Part shown: positions 1-8,299 of the stretch, in pieces | Position numbering within the stretch: the stretch's first letter is position 1 | Layout of the letters: the number at the start of each line of letters is the position of its first letter | NCBI GenBank assembly: GCA_002256345.1 | Contig: NKIY01000001.1 | Coordinates: forward strand, 558,001 to 622,000 | Length of the DNA stretch: 64,000 nucleotides | Source of the DNA: Bradyrhizobiaceae bacterium PARB1 | GTDB lineage: Bacteria > Pseudomonadota > Alphaproteobacteria > Rhizobiales > Xanthobacteraceae | Direction of reading: 5' to 3' | Made by a program: the position numbers and the translations under genes | Notes under the pieces: model-generated | Databases searched by the model: none | What the model saw: only the letters and a program-made list of their open reading frames with translations | What the model was told of the DNA's origin: nothing

Positions 1-254
1 GCGTCGGCCGGTTGATGGACGAGGGCAATTTCCACCCGGACATGATCTCGGTGGTGAAGCGCAACAATTGCGGCAAGGCTCTCGATATCGCCCGCGTGGC
101 CCGCGACATGCATGGCGGCAATGGTATCCAGATCGAATACCAGGTGATGCGCCACGCGCAGAACCTCGAGACCGTGAACACCTATGAAGGTACGCACGAC
201 GTCCATGCGCTGATCCTCGGCCGCGCGATCACGGGCATCCAGGCGTTCGGTTAA
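1..254 (+). CDS. gcdH: Glutaryl-CoA dehydrogenase, C-terminal part (partial at window edge)
   Basis: This is the last 83 or so codons of an acyl-CoA dehydrogenase; the 5' part lies outside the window and the reading frame enters at base 3. The visible region is the C-terminal helical domain, with the conserved stretches [22 protein letters not shown] and [20 protein letters not shown]. The NTYEGTHD segment and the ending ITGIQAFG are typical of glutaryl-CoA dehydrogenase, which converts glutaryl-CoA to crotonyl-CoA in lysine and tryptophan catabolism. A strong terminator follows directly. Family assignment is solid; the exact substrate is inferred from the tail alone. Confidence 0.85.
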   Translation, partial: VGRLMDEGNFHPDMISVVKRNNCGKALDIARVARDMHGGNGIQIEYQVMRHAQNLETVNTYEGTHDVHALILGRAITGIQAFG

Positions 255-279
255 GCGGAAGCGCTGTCAGTGTTGCGAA

Positions 280-310
280 ATGCCCGGCTTCGGCCGGGCA
301 TTTTTGTTTT
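280..310 (+). terminator. Rho-independent terminator of gcdH
   Basis: A GC-rich hairpin (ATGCCCGGC, loop TTCG, GCCGGGCAT) at 280-301 is followed by a T-rich tail at 301-310. It begins 25 bp after the gcdH stop codon. Confidence 0.9.
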
Positions 311-344
311 GAACGGTCTTGGTGAGCGACGATGCTAGTGGATT

Positions 345-496
345 CCCTCCCCCTTGCGGGGAGGGTGGTGCGTAGCGCCGGGTGGGGGTGCCCCACGTGA
401 CGTCATACCGTGGGGCACCCCCACCCGACCGACCCAAGTGTGGGCCGGCCGCCTACGGCGGACAAATGCGTCCGCCAGACCCCGCAAGGGGGAGGG
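345..496. repeat. Large nested inverted repeat, copy 1
   Basis: The outer arms (345-361 and 480-496) are perfect 17-bp inverted repeats of CCCTCCCCCTTGCGGGG. The inner arms (379-397 and 409-427) are perfect 19-bp inverted repeats of CGGGTGGGGGTGCCCCACG. The element can fold into one long cruciform or RNA hairpin. Related elements with the same CTCCC...GTGGGGTGCCCCACG design occur at 18921-19090 and, more diverged, at 42514-42681, so this is a dispersed intergenic repeat family. No coding content is apparent; apart from this repeat and the gcdH terminator, nothing is recognised in 255-610. Confidence 0.8.
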
Positions 497-610
497 AGAA
501 GAGGAGCGCCTCCGCTCATATGTGCTGCATATCAGCCGCGTCCCGCTGCCGTTTGCATTCCCCCGCCACCTTGCTAGTCATCACGAGCAAGAACATTGGG
601 AAGGACGACC

Positions 611-1543
611 ATGAGCGACAAGGACAACAGCGCGAACGACGACATCCCGTTCAACCGCGACTATCCGCTGAAGCCCGGCGTGGTCGACCAGGTTCGCCCC
701 GGTGTCCGCCGCGTCCTCTGCAACAATCCGTCGCCTTTCACCTTCACCGGCACCAACAGTTATATCGTCGGCGAGGGCAAGGTCGCGATCATCGATCCCG
801 GTCCGGACAATGAAGCCCATGCGAAGGCGTTGCTCGACGCCGTGAAGGGTGAGACCGTGACGCATATCATCGTCACCCATACCCACAGCGACCATTCGCC
901 GAATACCAAGCGCATCAAGGCTGCGACCGGCGCCTCCGTCTACGCCGAAGGCCCGCACCGGGCCTCGCGCCCGCGCTTCGAAAGCGAGAAGCACTCGCCG
1001 GAATCCGGCGCCGATCGCGATTTCAAGCCCGATGTCCTCGTGCGCGACGGCGATGTGATCGAAGGCGACGGCTGGGCGCTGGAAGGCGTGGCGACGCCCG
1101 GTCACACTGCCAACCACATGGCATTCTCCTGGCGCGAGAAGAACTGGCTCTTTGTCGCCGATCACGTCATGGGCTGGTCCACCTCCATCGTCGCGCCGCC
1201 GGACGGTTCGATGATCGATTACATGGCCTCATTGGAAAAGCTCGCCGCACGACCGGAGGATCTGTATTTCTCCGGCCACGGTCCGGACATTCCCGACGCC
1301 CAGCGTTTCGTCCGCTTTCTGATCCGCCACCGCAAGGCCCGCGAAGCCTCCATCCTGCACCGGCTCGCGAAAGGTGAAGCGGATATCCCGACCATCGTCC
1401 GCGCGATCTATATCGGGCTGGATCCGCGGCTGTCAGGTGCAGCAGGTTATTCCGTGCTGGCGCATCTGGAAGATCTGGTCATCCGCGGCGTCGTTGCGAC
1501 GGACGGCGATCCGGTGATCGGCGGAAGTTATCGCGTGGCGTAA
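611..1543 (+). CDS. Metallo-beta-lactamase-fold hydrolase (LACTB2/glyoxalase-II-like)
   Basis: A 310-residue cytoplasmic protein with the zinc-binding signature THTHSDHSP at residues 89-97 (His90, His92, Asp94, His95) and later metal ligands in TPGHTANH and SGHGPD. Length and the C-terminal winged-helix-like segment (GLDPRLSGAAGYSVLAHLEDL) resemble LACTB2-type hydrolases, which cleave thioesters or RNA; the substrate here is unknown. I place the start at the ATG at 611 because AAGGA at 602-606 is well placed for it; a TTG 15 bp upstream is the alternative. It lies alone between a repeat and a convergent gene. Confidence 0.8.
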   Translation: MSDKDNSANDDIPFNRDYPLKPGVVDQVRPGVRRVLCNNPSPFTFTGTNSYIVGEGKVAIIDPGPDNEAHAKALLDAVKGETVTHIIVTHTHSDHSPNTKRIKAATGASVYAEGPHRASRPRFESEKHSPESGADRDFKPDVLVRDGDVIEGDGWALEGVATPGHTANHMAFSWREKNWLFVADHVMGWSTSIVAPPDGSMIDYMASLEKLAARPEDLYFSGHGPDIPDAQRFVRFLIRHRKAREASILHRLAKGEADIPTIVRAIYIGLDPRLSGAAGYSVLAHLEDLVIRGVVATDGDPVIGGSYRVA

Positions 1544-1669
1544 CCTCCCCAATGTCGTCGCCCGGCCGTGCGCAGCAATTGCGCGCTAGGACCGGGCGAT
1601 CCAGTACGCACCAGCCTGAGTCTACTGGATCATCTGCTTTCGCGGATGATGACAGACGGAGCGGGAGCG

Positions 1670-2509
1670 TTACTTCTTCCCTTTCACCGCCGCCTTTGCG
1701 GCCGGTGTGGCCTTTGGCTTCGGCGCATTGTCCACCGCCGTATTGATGTCTTCGATCAGCTTCGTCACACGCGCGGCATTGCTGCCGAAGTCACCCTCGA
1801 AATAGCGTGACGAGGAGCGGATATCGACCCGCGAGCCTTCGCCGTCCGGCACAAAGCGGATCGAGACATCCTCGCGAAAGCCCATGATCGGCGTGCGCGC
1901 CACCGCCTCGATGCGGCCGATGCGGCGTGGCGGCTGCGGCGGGCGCTCGTCGATCACCAGCCACTTGCGCTTGTTGACCAGCGCCAGCGTCACCTCATAG
2001 GCGCGCTGTACAGGCACTTCCAGATCCACTGGCTCGATATCCGGATAGGCCGTGCGCTGCTGCTCGGCGGAATACAGGCCGGCATAGACAGCGGAATTGG
2101 TGTCGTCGCCGGTACGCAGCCTGGCCAGCGCCTCGAAGCGCGGCGGATCGATAGGGTCTGTGGTGATGTCGTGGATCTTGGGCAGCTTGCGATACTGATA
2201 AGCGAGGTAGCCGGGATAAGCGAGGATCGCGGCATCCAGCAACAGCGCTACCAGGATCACGCTCATGCCGCGCGAACCGTTTTGCCAGATCGCTGCAAAG
2301 CCGGCGAGCGCGACCAGAATCGACAGGCCGGCAAGCCCGAGCGCGCCAAAGAAGGTCATCAGCGCCGGTTTCACTTCCAGGAAGCCGAACCTGACGACAA
2401 TGATCGAGACCACCGCCGCGATCGCCGAGAACACCGCCAGCCGCCGCGCCCATAGCGCCAGGCTGGACATTGGCTCCGACTGATAGGCGGACGAAAACCT
2501 GCGGGCCAT
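1670..2509 (-). CDS. DUF1499 membrane-anchored protein
   Basis: A 279-residue protein with three predicted N-terminal membrane helices (about residues 20-45, 50-75 and 80-100). These are followed by a soluble DUF1499 domain containing the YPDIEPVDLEVP entry motif and a VDIRSSSRYFEGDFGSNAARV stretch typical of that family. The tail is Ala/Lys-rich and probably disordered (KPKATPAAKAAVKGKK). The function of DUF1499 proteins is not established. It is transcribed divergently from the acyl-CoA synthetase at 2703, with about 190 bp between the start codons. Confidence 0.75.
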   Translation of the reverse strand: MARRFSSAYQSEPMSSLALWARRLAVFSAIAAVVSIIVVRFGFLEVKPALMTFFGALGLAGLSILVALAGFAAIWQNGSRGMSVILVALLLDAAILAYPGYLAYQYRKLPKIHDITTDPIDPPRFEALARLRTGDDTNSAVYAGLYSAEQQRTAYPDIEPVDLEVPVQRAYEVTLALVNKRKWLVIDERPPQPPRRIGRIEAVARTPIMGFREDVSIRFVPDGEGSRVDIRSSSRYFEGDFGSNAARVTKLIEDINTAVDNAPKPKATPAAKAAVKGKK

Positions 2510-2702
2510 GGATCTCTTCCGCCGAGGTGGGGAGGCAAGGCGCGAGCGTGCGCCGGTTCCGAATTTGGTGCCTGAAGACCATGCCGGGGGGCGAAATTCA
2601 AGGCACTTTGGTGTGCGGCGGGCTTCGTTTAGAACGGACGGGTGGCTGCAGACCTTGTCCTTCGGAACGAGACGAGGCGGACGGCCGCAGGGAGATCACG
2701 GC

Positions 2703-4313
2703 ATGCTCACCGAGACGACCGATTACGACGCTCTTTATCGTGATTTCCGCTGGGATGTCCCGGAACGGTTCAACATCGCGACGGTGGCCTGCGACCGGTA
2801 TGCCGACGGGTCCGGTCGCCTGGCGCTGATCTATGTGGACGAGGACCGCGGGACGCGAAAACTTTCCTTCGACGAGATCGCCTCGTTCTCGCGCCGCTTC
2901 GCCAATGTGCTCAAGGCTGATGGCTTGAAGCGCGGCGACCGTGTCGCGGTATTCCTGTCGCAGTCCGTCGAGCTTCCCGTCGCGCACCTCGCTGCGTTCC
3001 GATCCGGCATGGTGTCGGTGCCGCTGTTCATGCTGTTCGGCGAGGACGCGCTGGAATTCCGGCTGAACAATTCCGGCGCGCGCGCGGTCGTCACCGATCT
3101 CGGCGGCTGGGAAAAACTGAAGAAGATCCGGGGCCGGCTGCCCGCGCTCGAAGCGATCTATGTGATCGCCGACACCACGCCCGTTGGAACGACATCCTTC
3201 TGGGCAGCGATCGAAACGGCCTCTGACGACTTCACCACTGTCGATACGTCATGCGACGATCCGGCGATCATCATCTACACGTCGGGCACAACCGGAAATC
3301 CGAAAGGCGCGCTGCATGCGCATCGCGTGCTGCTCGGCCATCTGCCCAATGTGGAGATGGTGCATGGCTTCTTCCCGAGGCCCGGTGACGTCTACTGGAC
3401 GCCGGCGGATTGGGCCTGGATCGGCGGGTTGTTCGATGCACTGTTCCCGGCCTGGTATCACGGTGTTCCCGTGGTCGGCTATCGCGCGAAGAAATTCGAG
3501 CCCGAAGCCGCGATGCAGCTGATGGCCGATCATGGTGTGCGCAATGTATTCCTGCCACCGACAGCGCTGAAGCTGATGCGGCAAGCGAATGTAAGCCATC
3601 CCGGCGTCAAGCTTCGCAGCATTCTCACCGGCGGAGAGTCGCTGGGTGCCGAATTGCTCGACTGGGTGCGCAAGACATTCGGCATCGATGCGCATGAGAT
3701 CTATGGCCAGACCGAATGCAATCTCGTGGTCGGCAACAATGCGGCGCTGTTTCCCATCAAGCCGGGCTCCATGGGCAAGCCGACGCCAGGCTTCGACGTC
3801 CGTGTTGTCAACGAGCAGGGCGAGGAGCTGCCGCGCGGGGAGCGCGGCATTATCGGCGTGCGTCAACCCAATCCCTGCACCATGCTGCGCTACTGGCAGA
3901 ACGAGGACGGCACCGCGAAGAAATATGCTGGCGAATTTCTACTCACTGGCGATCTCGGCATCCAGGATGACGATGGCTACTTCTGGTATGTCGCGCGTGA
4001 AGACGATGTCATCACCTCGGCTGGCTATCGTATTGGCCCGTCGGAGATCGAGCATACGCTGCTCAAGCACCCCGCCGTGGCGTTGTCGGCGGTGGTCGGC
4101 ATTCCCGATCCGATCCGCACCGAAGCCGTGAAAGCGTGGATCGTGTTGCGGCCGGGCTATGAGCCGAGCGACGCGCTCGCCCGCGAGCTGCAGGACTTTG
4201 TGAAGTCGCAACTCGCCGCCCACGAATATCCAAGGCATGTGGCGTTTGCCGAGTCGCTACCGATGACGGCAACGGGTAAGGTACTGCGGCGCGAATTGCG
4301 CGCGCGCGGATAA
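2703..4313 (+). CDS. Acyl-CoA synthetase, AMP-forming (acetyl/medium-chain type)
   Basis: A 536-residue adenylate-forming enzyme that would activate a carboxylic acid to its CoA thioester. The AMP-binding P-loop YTSGTTGNPKG is near residue 191, the IYGQTECN motif near 335, the GDLGIQDDDGYFWYVAREDD hinge region near 415, and the catalytic Lys sits in MTATGKVLRRE near the C-terminus. It lacks the N-terminal extension of true acetyl-CoA synthetase and resembles AcsM or benzoate/medium-chain ligases. An open frame extends upstream to 2508, but AGGGAG at 2686-2691 and the conserved start region favour the ATG at 2703. It lies 11 bp before the LysE-type exporter gene and is probably cotranscribed with it. 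Confidence 0.85.
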   Translation: MLTETTDYDALYRDFRWDVPERFNIATVACDRYADGSGRLALIYVDEDRGTRKLSFDEIASFSRRFANVLKADGLKRGDRVAVFLSQSVELPVAHLAAFRSGMVSVPLFMLFGEDALEFRLNNSGARAVVTDLGGWEKLKKIRGRLPALEAIYVIADTTPVGTTSFWAAIETASDDFTTVDTSCDDPAIIIYTSGTTGNPKGALHAHRVLLGHLPNVEMVHGFFPRPGDVYWTPADWAWIGGLFDALFPAWYHGVPVVGYRAKKFEPEAAMQLMADHGVRNVFLPPTALKLMRQANVSHPGVKLRSILTGGESLGAELLDWVRKTFGIDAHEIYGQTECNLVVGNNAALFPIKPGSMGKPTPGFDVRVVNEQGEELPRGERGIIGVRQPNPCTMLRYWQNEDGTAKKYAGEFLLTGDLGIQDDDGYFWYVAREDDVITSAGYRIGPSEIEHTLLKHPAVALSAVVGIPDPIRTEAVKAWIVLRPGYEPSDALARELQDFVKSQLAAHEYPRHVAFAESLPMTATGKVLRRELRARG

Positions 4314-4324
4314 AGGAAACGCCG

Positions 4325-4933
4325 ATGTCCCTGCAGATCTATCTCACTTTCGTCGTCGCCTGCGTTGCGCTGGCACTGCTGCCTGGTCCCAATGTCACGC
4401 TGGTGATCGCCAATGGCCTGCGTTACGGCACGCGCCCCGCGCTGGTGACGATCGCAGGCACGCAGGCGGGTCTCGCGATCGTCATCGCCATCGTGGCCTT
4501 CGGCCTCACCACCATGATGGCCACCATGGGCTACTGGTTCGATTGGGTGCGCTTCATCGGCGCCGCCTATCTGGTCTGGCTCGGCATCAAGCTGGTGCGC
4601 GCGCCCATCGAGGGGATCGATACCGATGCGCCGCCGCGTGGCGGGTTTTTCCTGCAAGGCCTTGCAGTGTTGCTGAGCAATCCGAAGGTACTTGTGTTCT
4701 TCGGCGCGTTCATTCCGCAATTCGTCGATCTCGAACGGAACCACTTTTTGCAGGTCGGCATTCTCGGCGCCACCTTCATGGCCGCCGCTGCCGTCACCGA
4801 TATTATCTATGCGGTCGCTGCCGGCCGTGCGCGAAAGTTCTTCTCGGCGCGGCGCACACGGCTGCTGTCGCGGATATCCGGCGGTTTCATGATCGGCGGC
4901 GGCCTGTGGCTGGCGCTGACGCGGGCGCGATGA
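4325..4933 (+). CDS. LysE/RhtB-family amino-acid exporter
   Basis: A 202-residue integral membrane protein with about six hydrophobic helices. The N-terminal LPGPNVTLVIANGLRYG motif and the central LLSNPKVLVFFGAFIPQFV motif are diagnostic of the LysE/RhtB superfamily, which exports amino acids or homoserine lactone-like solutes by proton antiport. AAGGAAA precedes the ATG. It follows the acyl-CoA synthetase closely. Its TGA abuts the convergent stop codon of the next gene with no gap (TGATCA at 4931-4936). The substrate cannot be predicted. Confidence 0.88.
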   Translation: MSLQIYLTFVVACVALALLPGPNVTLVIANGLRYGTRPALVTIAGTQAGLAIVIAIVAFGLTTMMATMGYWFDWVRFIGAAYLVWLGIKLVRAPIEGIDTDAPPRGGFFLQGLAVLLSNPKVLVFFGAFIPQFVDLERNHFLQVGILGATFMAAAAVTDIIYAVAAGRARKFFSARRTRLLSRISGGFMIGGGLWLALTRAR

Positions 4934-5743
4934 TCAGGGATGTGAGGGGCGCGGCGACACCAGCGCCGCCTCGATTTCGGTGAAGATGCGGACCAACCGC
5001 TCCGCCCATTCCGCCTGGCCGCTTTCTTCGGTGATCAGATCCTGCCGGATTTCGATCCCGCTATTCATCAGCCCGCGCTTCTCGCCATGGACGGGGATCG
5101 TATAGTCGGTGGCATCCGACACCGCATAAGGCTCGTTGTCGCCGACCACCAGATCGCCCTCGGCGCGCAAATGCTGCAGCAGGAGCGGCGGCAGCGTCCG
5201 GTCGTGCTGATACAGCGTGCCGATATGCCAGGGCCGCTTGATGCCTGCATAGACCGGCGTGAAACTGTGCAGCGACACCAGCACCGTCGGCCGCCCGGCG
5301 GCCAGTCGTGCGTCGATCACCGCATCGATGCGGCGATGATAGGGATCGAAGAACAGTTCGCGTCGGCGTGCCTTCGCCTCTTGCGTCAGGCCGTCATTGC
5401 CGGGAATCGTGGTCGCTTCGCTGATCAGCGGAATCGAGCTGACAGCCTCCGGCGGCCGGTTACAGTCGATCACCAGCCGCGAATAGCGCTGCGCGATCAG
5501 GTGGCCGTTCAGCGCATGGGCGACGCGCTGGGCGACGCCGGCGATCCCGATGTCCCAGGCGATATGGCGGGTCAATTCGTTCTCGGGCAGGCCGAGATCG
5601 CCGAGCATGCGCGGGATCGCGCGGCCGTAGTGGTCGCTGGTGAAAAGGAAGGGCGAGGCGCCATCGACATTCAGTTCGAGAACGGGATCGATCTCGTCGG
5701 GCGCGAGGCGCAGGTCGGATTTGGGCAGGTGGTCCAACGGCAT
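4934..5743 (-). CDS. N-formylglutamate amidohydrolase-family protein
   Basis: A 269-residue member of the N-formylglutamate amidohydrolase (HutG-like) family, which hydrolyses N-formyl-amino acids. Recognisable features are FTSDHYGRAIP near residue 35, RLVIDCNRPPEA near 88, VLVSLHSFTPVY near 150, and GDNEPYAV near 200; the acidic and His residues in these blocks match metal-binding positions of the family. No histidine-utilisation genes are nearby, so a role in histidine catabolism is not supported by context. It is convergent with the LysE-type gene. Confidence 0.8.
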   Translation of the reverse strand: MPLDHLPKSDLRLAPDEIDPVLELNVDGASPFLFTSDHYGRAIPRMLGDLGLPENELTRHIAWDIGIAGVAQRVAHALNGHLIAQRYSRLVIDCNRPPEAVSSIPLISEATTIPGNDGLTQEAKARRRELFFDPYHRRIDAVIDARLAAGRPTVLVSLHSFTPVYAGIKRPWHIGTLYQHDRTLPPLLLQHLRAEGDLVVGDNEPYAVSDATDYTIPVHGEKRGLMNSGIEIRQDLITEESGQAEWAERLVRIFTEIEAALVSPRPSHP

Positions 5744-5885
5744 ATCTCTTTATCGCCAGCGTGGATGCACCGGCCTTGATTCCCGGGATAATATAGCGCG
5801 AAGCAAGGCAATTGAATGCCGGAACGGGGGCGCGTATCGCGATGCCGCCGCGGTGTGATCGGCCTGCAAAGCGCGAAGGAGCTCC

Positions 5886-6281
5886 ATGTCGGATCGTATT
5901 TTCGTCTACGGAACCCTGATGCGCGGTTTCGATCATCCGATGTCGAAGCTGCTGGCCTCAGACGCGGAGTTTCTTGGCGAGGCGTCGTGCCGCGGCAGGC
6001 TGTACATGATCGCGCATTACCCCGGCCTGCTGCATTCGCATGTCGAAGGCGACATCGTCCATGGTGATCTGTTCCGGATGCACGACCCCGACAGGCTGCT
6101 CGCGGTACTCGACGACTACGAGAGCATCGGGCCACAATATGAGCAGCCGACGCTGTATCTGCGCGAGATGCTTCCGGTGACGCGCGGCGATGGCAGCGTC
6201 GTGCAGGCCTGGACCTATATCTACAACCGCCCGGTGAGCGAAACAAAACGCATCAAGTCCGGCCGCTTCCTCGTCCCTTAG
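5886..6281 (+). CDS. Gamma-glutamylcyclotransferase-like (AIG2/GGCT) protein
   Basis: A 131-residue protein beginning IFVYGTLMRGFDH, the substrate-loop signature of the GGCT/AIG2 fold, with the expected acidic residue in LAVLDDYESIGP near residue 80. Family members cyclise gamma-glutamyl amines or peptides to 5-oxoproline, but many small bacterial homologues are uncharacterised. GAAGGAG lies 6 bp before the ATG. Its TAG overlaps the stop codon of the convergent MFS gene (TTAG at 6278-6281). Confidence 0.8.
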   Translation: MSDRIFVYGTLMRGFDHPMSKLLASDAEFLGEASCRGRLYMIAHYPGLLHSHVEGDIVHGDLFRMHDPDRLLAVLDDYESIGPQYEQPTLYLREMLPVTRGDGSVVQAWTYIYNRPVSETKRIKSGRFLVP

Positions 6282-7495
6282 GCTTGTGTCTTGCGGCCCG
6301 CGATCTCCATGCCGAACAGCAGCAGCGCCAGAGCTGCCGCTCCCATCCCGATCACCCCGATCGTCGTGGTCCCGCCATGGGCAACGGCAAAGCCGCTGAC
6401 GGCTGCGCCGATGGTGCCGCCGAAAAATGCCGATGACAGATACAGCGCGTTGAGCCGGCTGCGTGTCTGCGCGGGCAAGGCATAAATCGCGCGCTGTCCG
6501 GTGACGAAATTCGCCTGGGTGCCGGCGTCGATCAGGATGCCAACGATCACGAAGATCACGATCGGCAGCACGCCGCTGCTGTGGCCCGCAAACCAGGTCA
6601 GCGCGAAACTGATCAGCACCGCCGTCATGGCGATCACGGTCACCGTGTCGCTGCGGCCATGATCGGCCATGCGCCCGGCGAACGGCGCCACGAAGGCGCC
6701 GCCGGCACCCGACAGCAGAAAGGCGGACATCGCCACATAGCCGAAAGAGAATGGCGGTTGTTCAAGGACCAGCGGCATCGATGTCCAGAACATGCTGAAT
6801 GTCCCGAACATCAGGAACTGATAGGCGCCGCGCCGGCGCAGCACCGGCGTTGTCACGGCCAGATTGCCGAGCGAATGGATCAGTCGGACATAGTTGAGGC
6901 TGTGCTCCGGCTTGCGCCGTGGCAGCGCGATCATCATCAGCACCAGCACGCCGCACATCAGCACCGCCGATATGGCGAACACCGCGCGCCATCCGAATGT
7001 GCCAGCCACCATGGTCGCCACCGGCCGCGCCAGCAGGATGCCGAACAGCAATCCGCTCATCACGGTGCCGACGATCTGGCCGCGCCGCCGCTCGGGCGCC
7101 AGATGCGCGACGACCGGCAGGATCATCTGCGTGGCGACGGCGGTGATGCCGACCAGCAGGGAGGAGATGACGAACACGGTCGCCGTGGGCGATGCGGCCG
7201 CGATCAGCAGGCTCGCGACAAGACTGCCCAGCGTGATCAGGATCAGCGATTTGTTCTCGACGAGATCGCCGAGCGGCGCGAGAAACAACAGGCCGAGCAC
7301 ATAGCCGAACATCACCATGGTCAGCATCACGCCGGCATTCGACAGGTCGAGGCCGAAACTCTCGGCGATCGGCCCGACCAGCGGCTGTGCGTAATACAGA
7401 TTGGCGACGGTGGCGCCGCAGGCGATGGCGAAAGCGAGGATCAACCAGCCGCCGGGACCATGGTCATGGGCGGGGCGTTCGACAGGAGAGGACAT
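6278..7495 (-). CDS. MFS transporter, drug/arabinose exporter type
   Basis: A 12-helix major facilitator of about 405 residues. The early ANLYYAQPLVGPIAESFGLD stretch and the loop LAPLGDLVENKSLI (motif A-like) match the YnfM/AraJ-type group of efflux MFS proteins. A start at 7495 (MSSPVERPA) fits homologues I recall, while another in-frame ATG lies at 7537; neither has a convincing ribosome-binding site. The substrate is unknown. Confidence 0.8.
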   Translation of the reverse strand: MSSPVERPAHDHGPGGWLILAFAIACGATVANLYYAQPLVGPIAESFGLDLSNAGVMLTMVMFGYVLGLLFLAPLGDLVENKSLILITLGSLVASLLIAAASPTATVFVISSLLVGITAVATQMILPVVAHLAPERRRGQIVGTVMSGLLFGILLARPVATMVAGTFGWRAVFAISAVLMCGVLVLMMIALPRRKPEHSLNYVRLIHSLGNLAVTTPVLRRRGAYQFLMFGTFSMFWTSMPLVLEQPPFSFGYVAMSAFLLSGAGGAFVAPFAGRMADHGRSDTVTVIAMTAVLISFALTWFAGHSSGVLPIVIFVIVGILIDAGTQANFVTGQRAIYALPAQTRSRLNALYLSSAFFGGTIGAAVSGFAVAHGGTTTIGVIGMGAAALALLLFGMEIAGRKTQA

Positions 7496-7612
7496 GGAGG
7501 CTTTCAGGCGGGAAGGGCTTGAGCCGATATGGCCCATGCCCGGCCCGCCCGTAAGACGCCATCTTGAATAGGAGCCATGCAGGCTGCATGTCTCGCGCCC
7601 GAACAGGGAGCG

Positions 7613-7927
7613 TCAGGCGCGTTTCTTGGGCTTGGTCATCTGCTCCATATAAGAGCGCAGCACCGCATTCATGCGGCCCTGATAACCATCGCCATCGCGC
7701 TTGAAGAAATCGAGCACGTCTTCGTCGATCCGGATGGAGATGGCTTTTTTCTTATTCAGGTGAACAAGAGTTGCTTTCGACCAATCTATATCAATCGGCG
7801 CAGCATCGGGGTCATCAGCGACCGCCTTTGCGATATCGTCATCCGTGAGGCTATCGACGCGGGCCCAATCAGTCTTGCCCTTGCGATGATCACCCCATTT
7901 CTTGGTTACGATATTCTCTTTCTTCAT
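7613..7927 (-). CDS. brnA: BrnA-type antitoxin
   Basis: A 104-residue antitoxin. The C-terminal half (ISIRIDEDVLDFFKRDGDGYQGRMNAVLRSYM) is a ribbon-helix-helix DNA-binding domain as in BrnA, and the N-terminal half would wrap the toxin. I chose the ATG at 7927 because GCAAGGAAA lies directly upstream; the frame is open to 7972. The start lies inside the end of brnT (38-bp overlap), so translation is probably coupled. Complexes of this family bind their own promoter; two palindromes upstream of brnT are suitable sites. Confidence 0.88.
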   Translation of the reverse strand: MKKENIVTKKWGDHRKGKTDWARVDSLTDDDIAKAVADDPDAAPIDIDWSKATLVHLNKKKAISIRIDEDVLDFFKRDGDGYQGRMNAVLRSYMEQMTKPKKRA

Positions 7928-8189
7928 TTTTCCTTGCGCGTCGCGCCGAGATAATTCGGATTGTACGATCACGCCATGTGAATACCACGACGATCAATCG
8001 ATTTTCCAATGGTCCCAAGGCGGTCCAGCGCTCCTCATTCTTTCTGTCTGACCTGCGGAGAATGATCGGCCTGAAGAATAGTTCGCTGGCATCTTCGAAA
8101 TCGATGCCGTGTTTCGCGCGATTTATTGCGTTCTTTTCTTCATCCCAATCGAAGCCGGAAACAGATGCGTCGTTCAACAGCTCTGTCAT
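7890..8189 (-). CDS. brnT: BrnT-type ribonuclease toxin
   Basis: A 99-residue toxin of the BrnT family, a small RelE-like fold ribonuclease. The N-terminal FDWDEEKNAINRAKHGIDF and the C-terminal RIISARRARKNEEREYR are the two most conserved blocks of the family, carrying the basic and acidic residues implicated in RNA cleavage. Order (toxin first, antitoxin second, overlapping) is the usual brnTA arrangement. The frame is intact, so this is probably a functional stress-response module. Confidence 0.9.
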   Translation of the reverse strand: MTELLNDASVSGFDWDEEKNAINRAKHGIDFEDASELFFRPIILRRSDRKNEERWTALGPLENRLIVVVFTWRDRTIRIISARRARKNEEREYRNQEMG

Positions 8190-8265
8190 TGGTTAGTTTC
8201 CATACGTTAGGCCCGATATCGCTGCCCATCGTGCGTTCCTTCCCTAATAGCTTCTTGTTGCGGCT

Positions 8266-8294
8266 TGTATATACAGGTGTGTATACACTGTCAA
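8266..8294 (-). promoter_or_regulatory. brnTA promoter with overlapping palindromic operators
   Basis: On the minus strand a perfect -35 TTGACA (8289-8294) is separated by 17 bp from a -10 TATACA (8266-8271). Two palindromes, TGTATACA at 8280-8287 and TGTATATACA at 8266-8275, have centres 13 bp apart and cover the spacer and the -10. This layout suits autorepression by BrnA or the BrnT-BrnA complex. The inferred transcription start is about 70 bp before the brnT ATG. Confidence 0.7.
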
Positions 8295-8299
8295 GGTGG

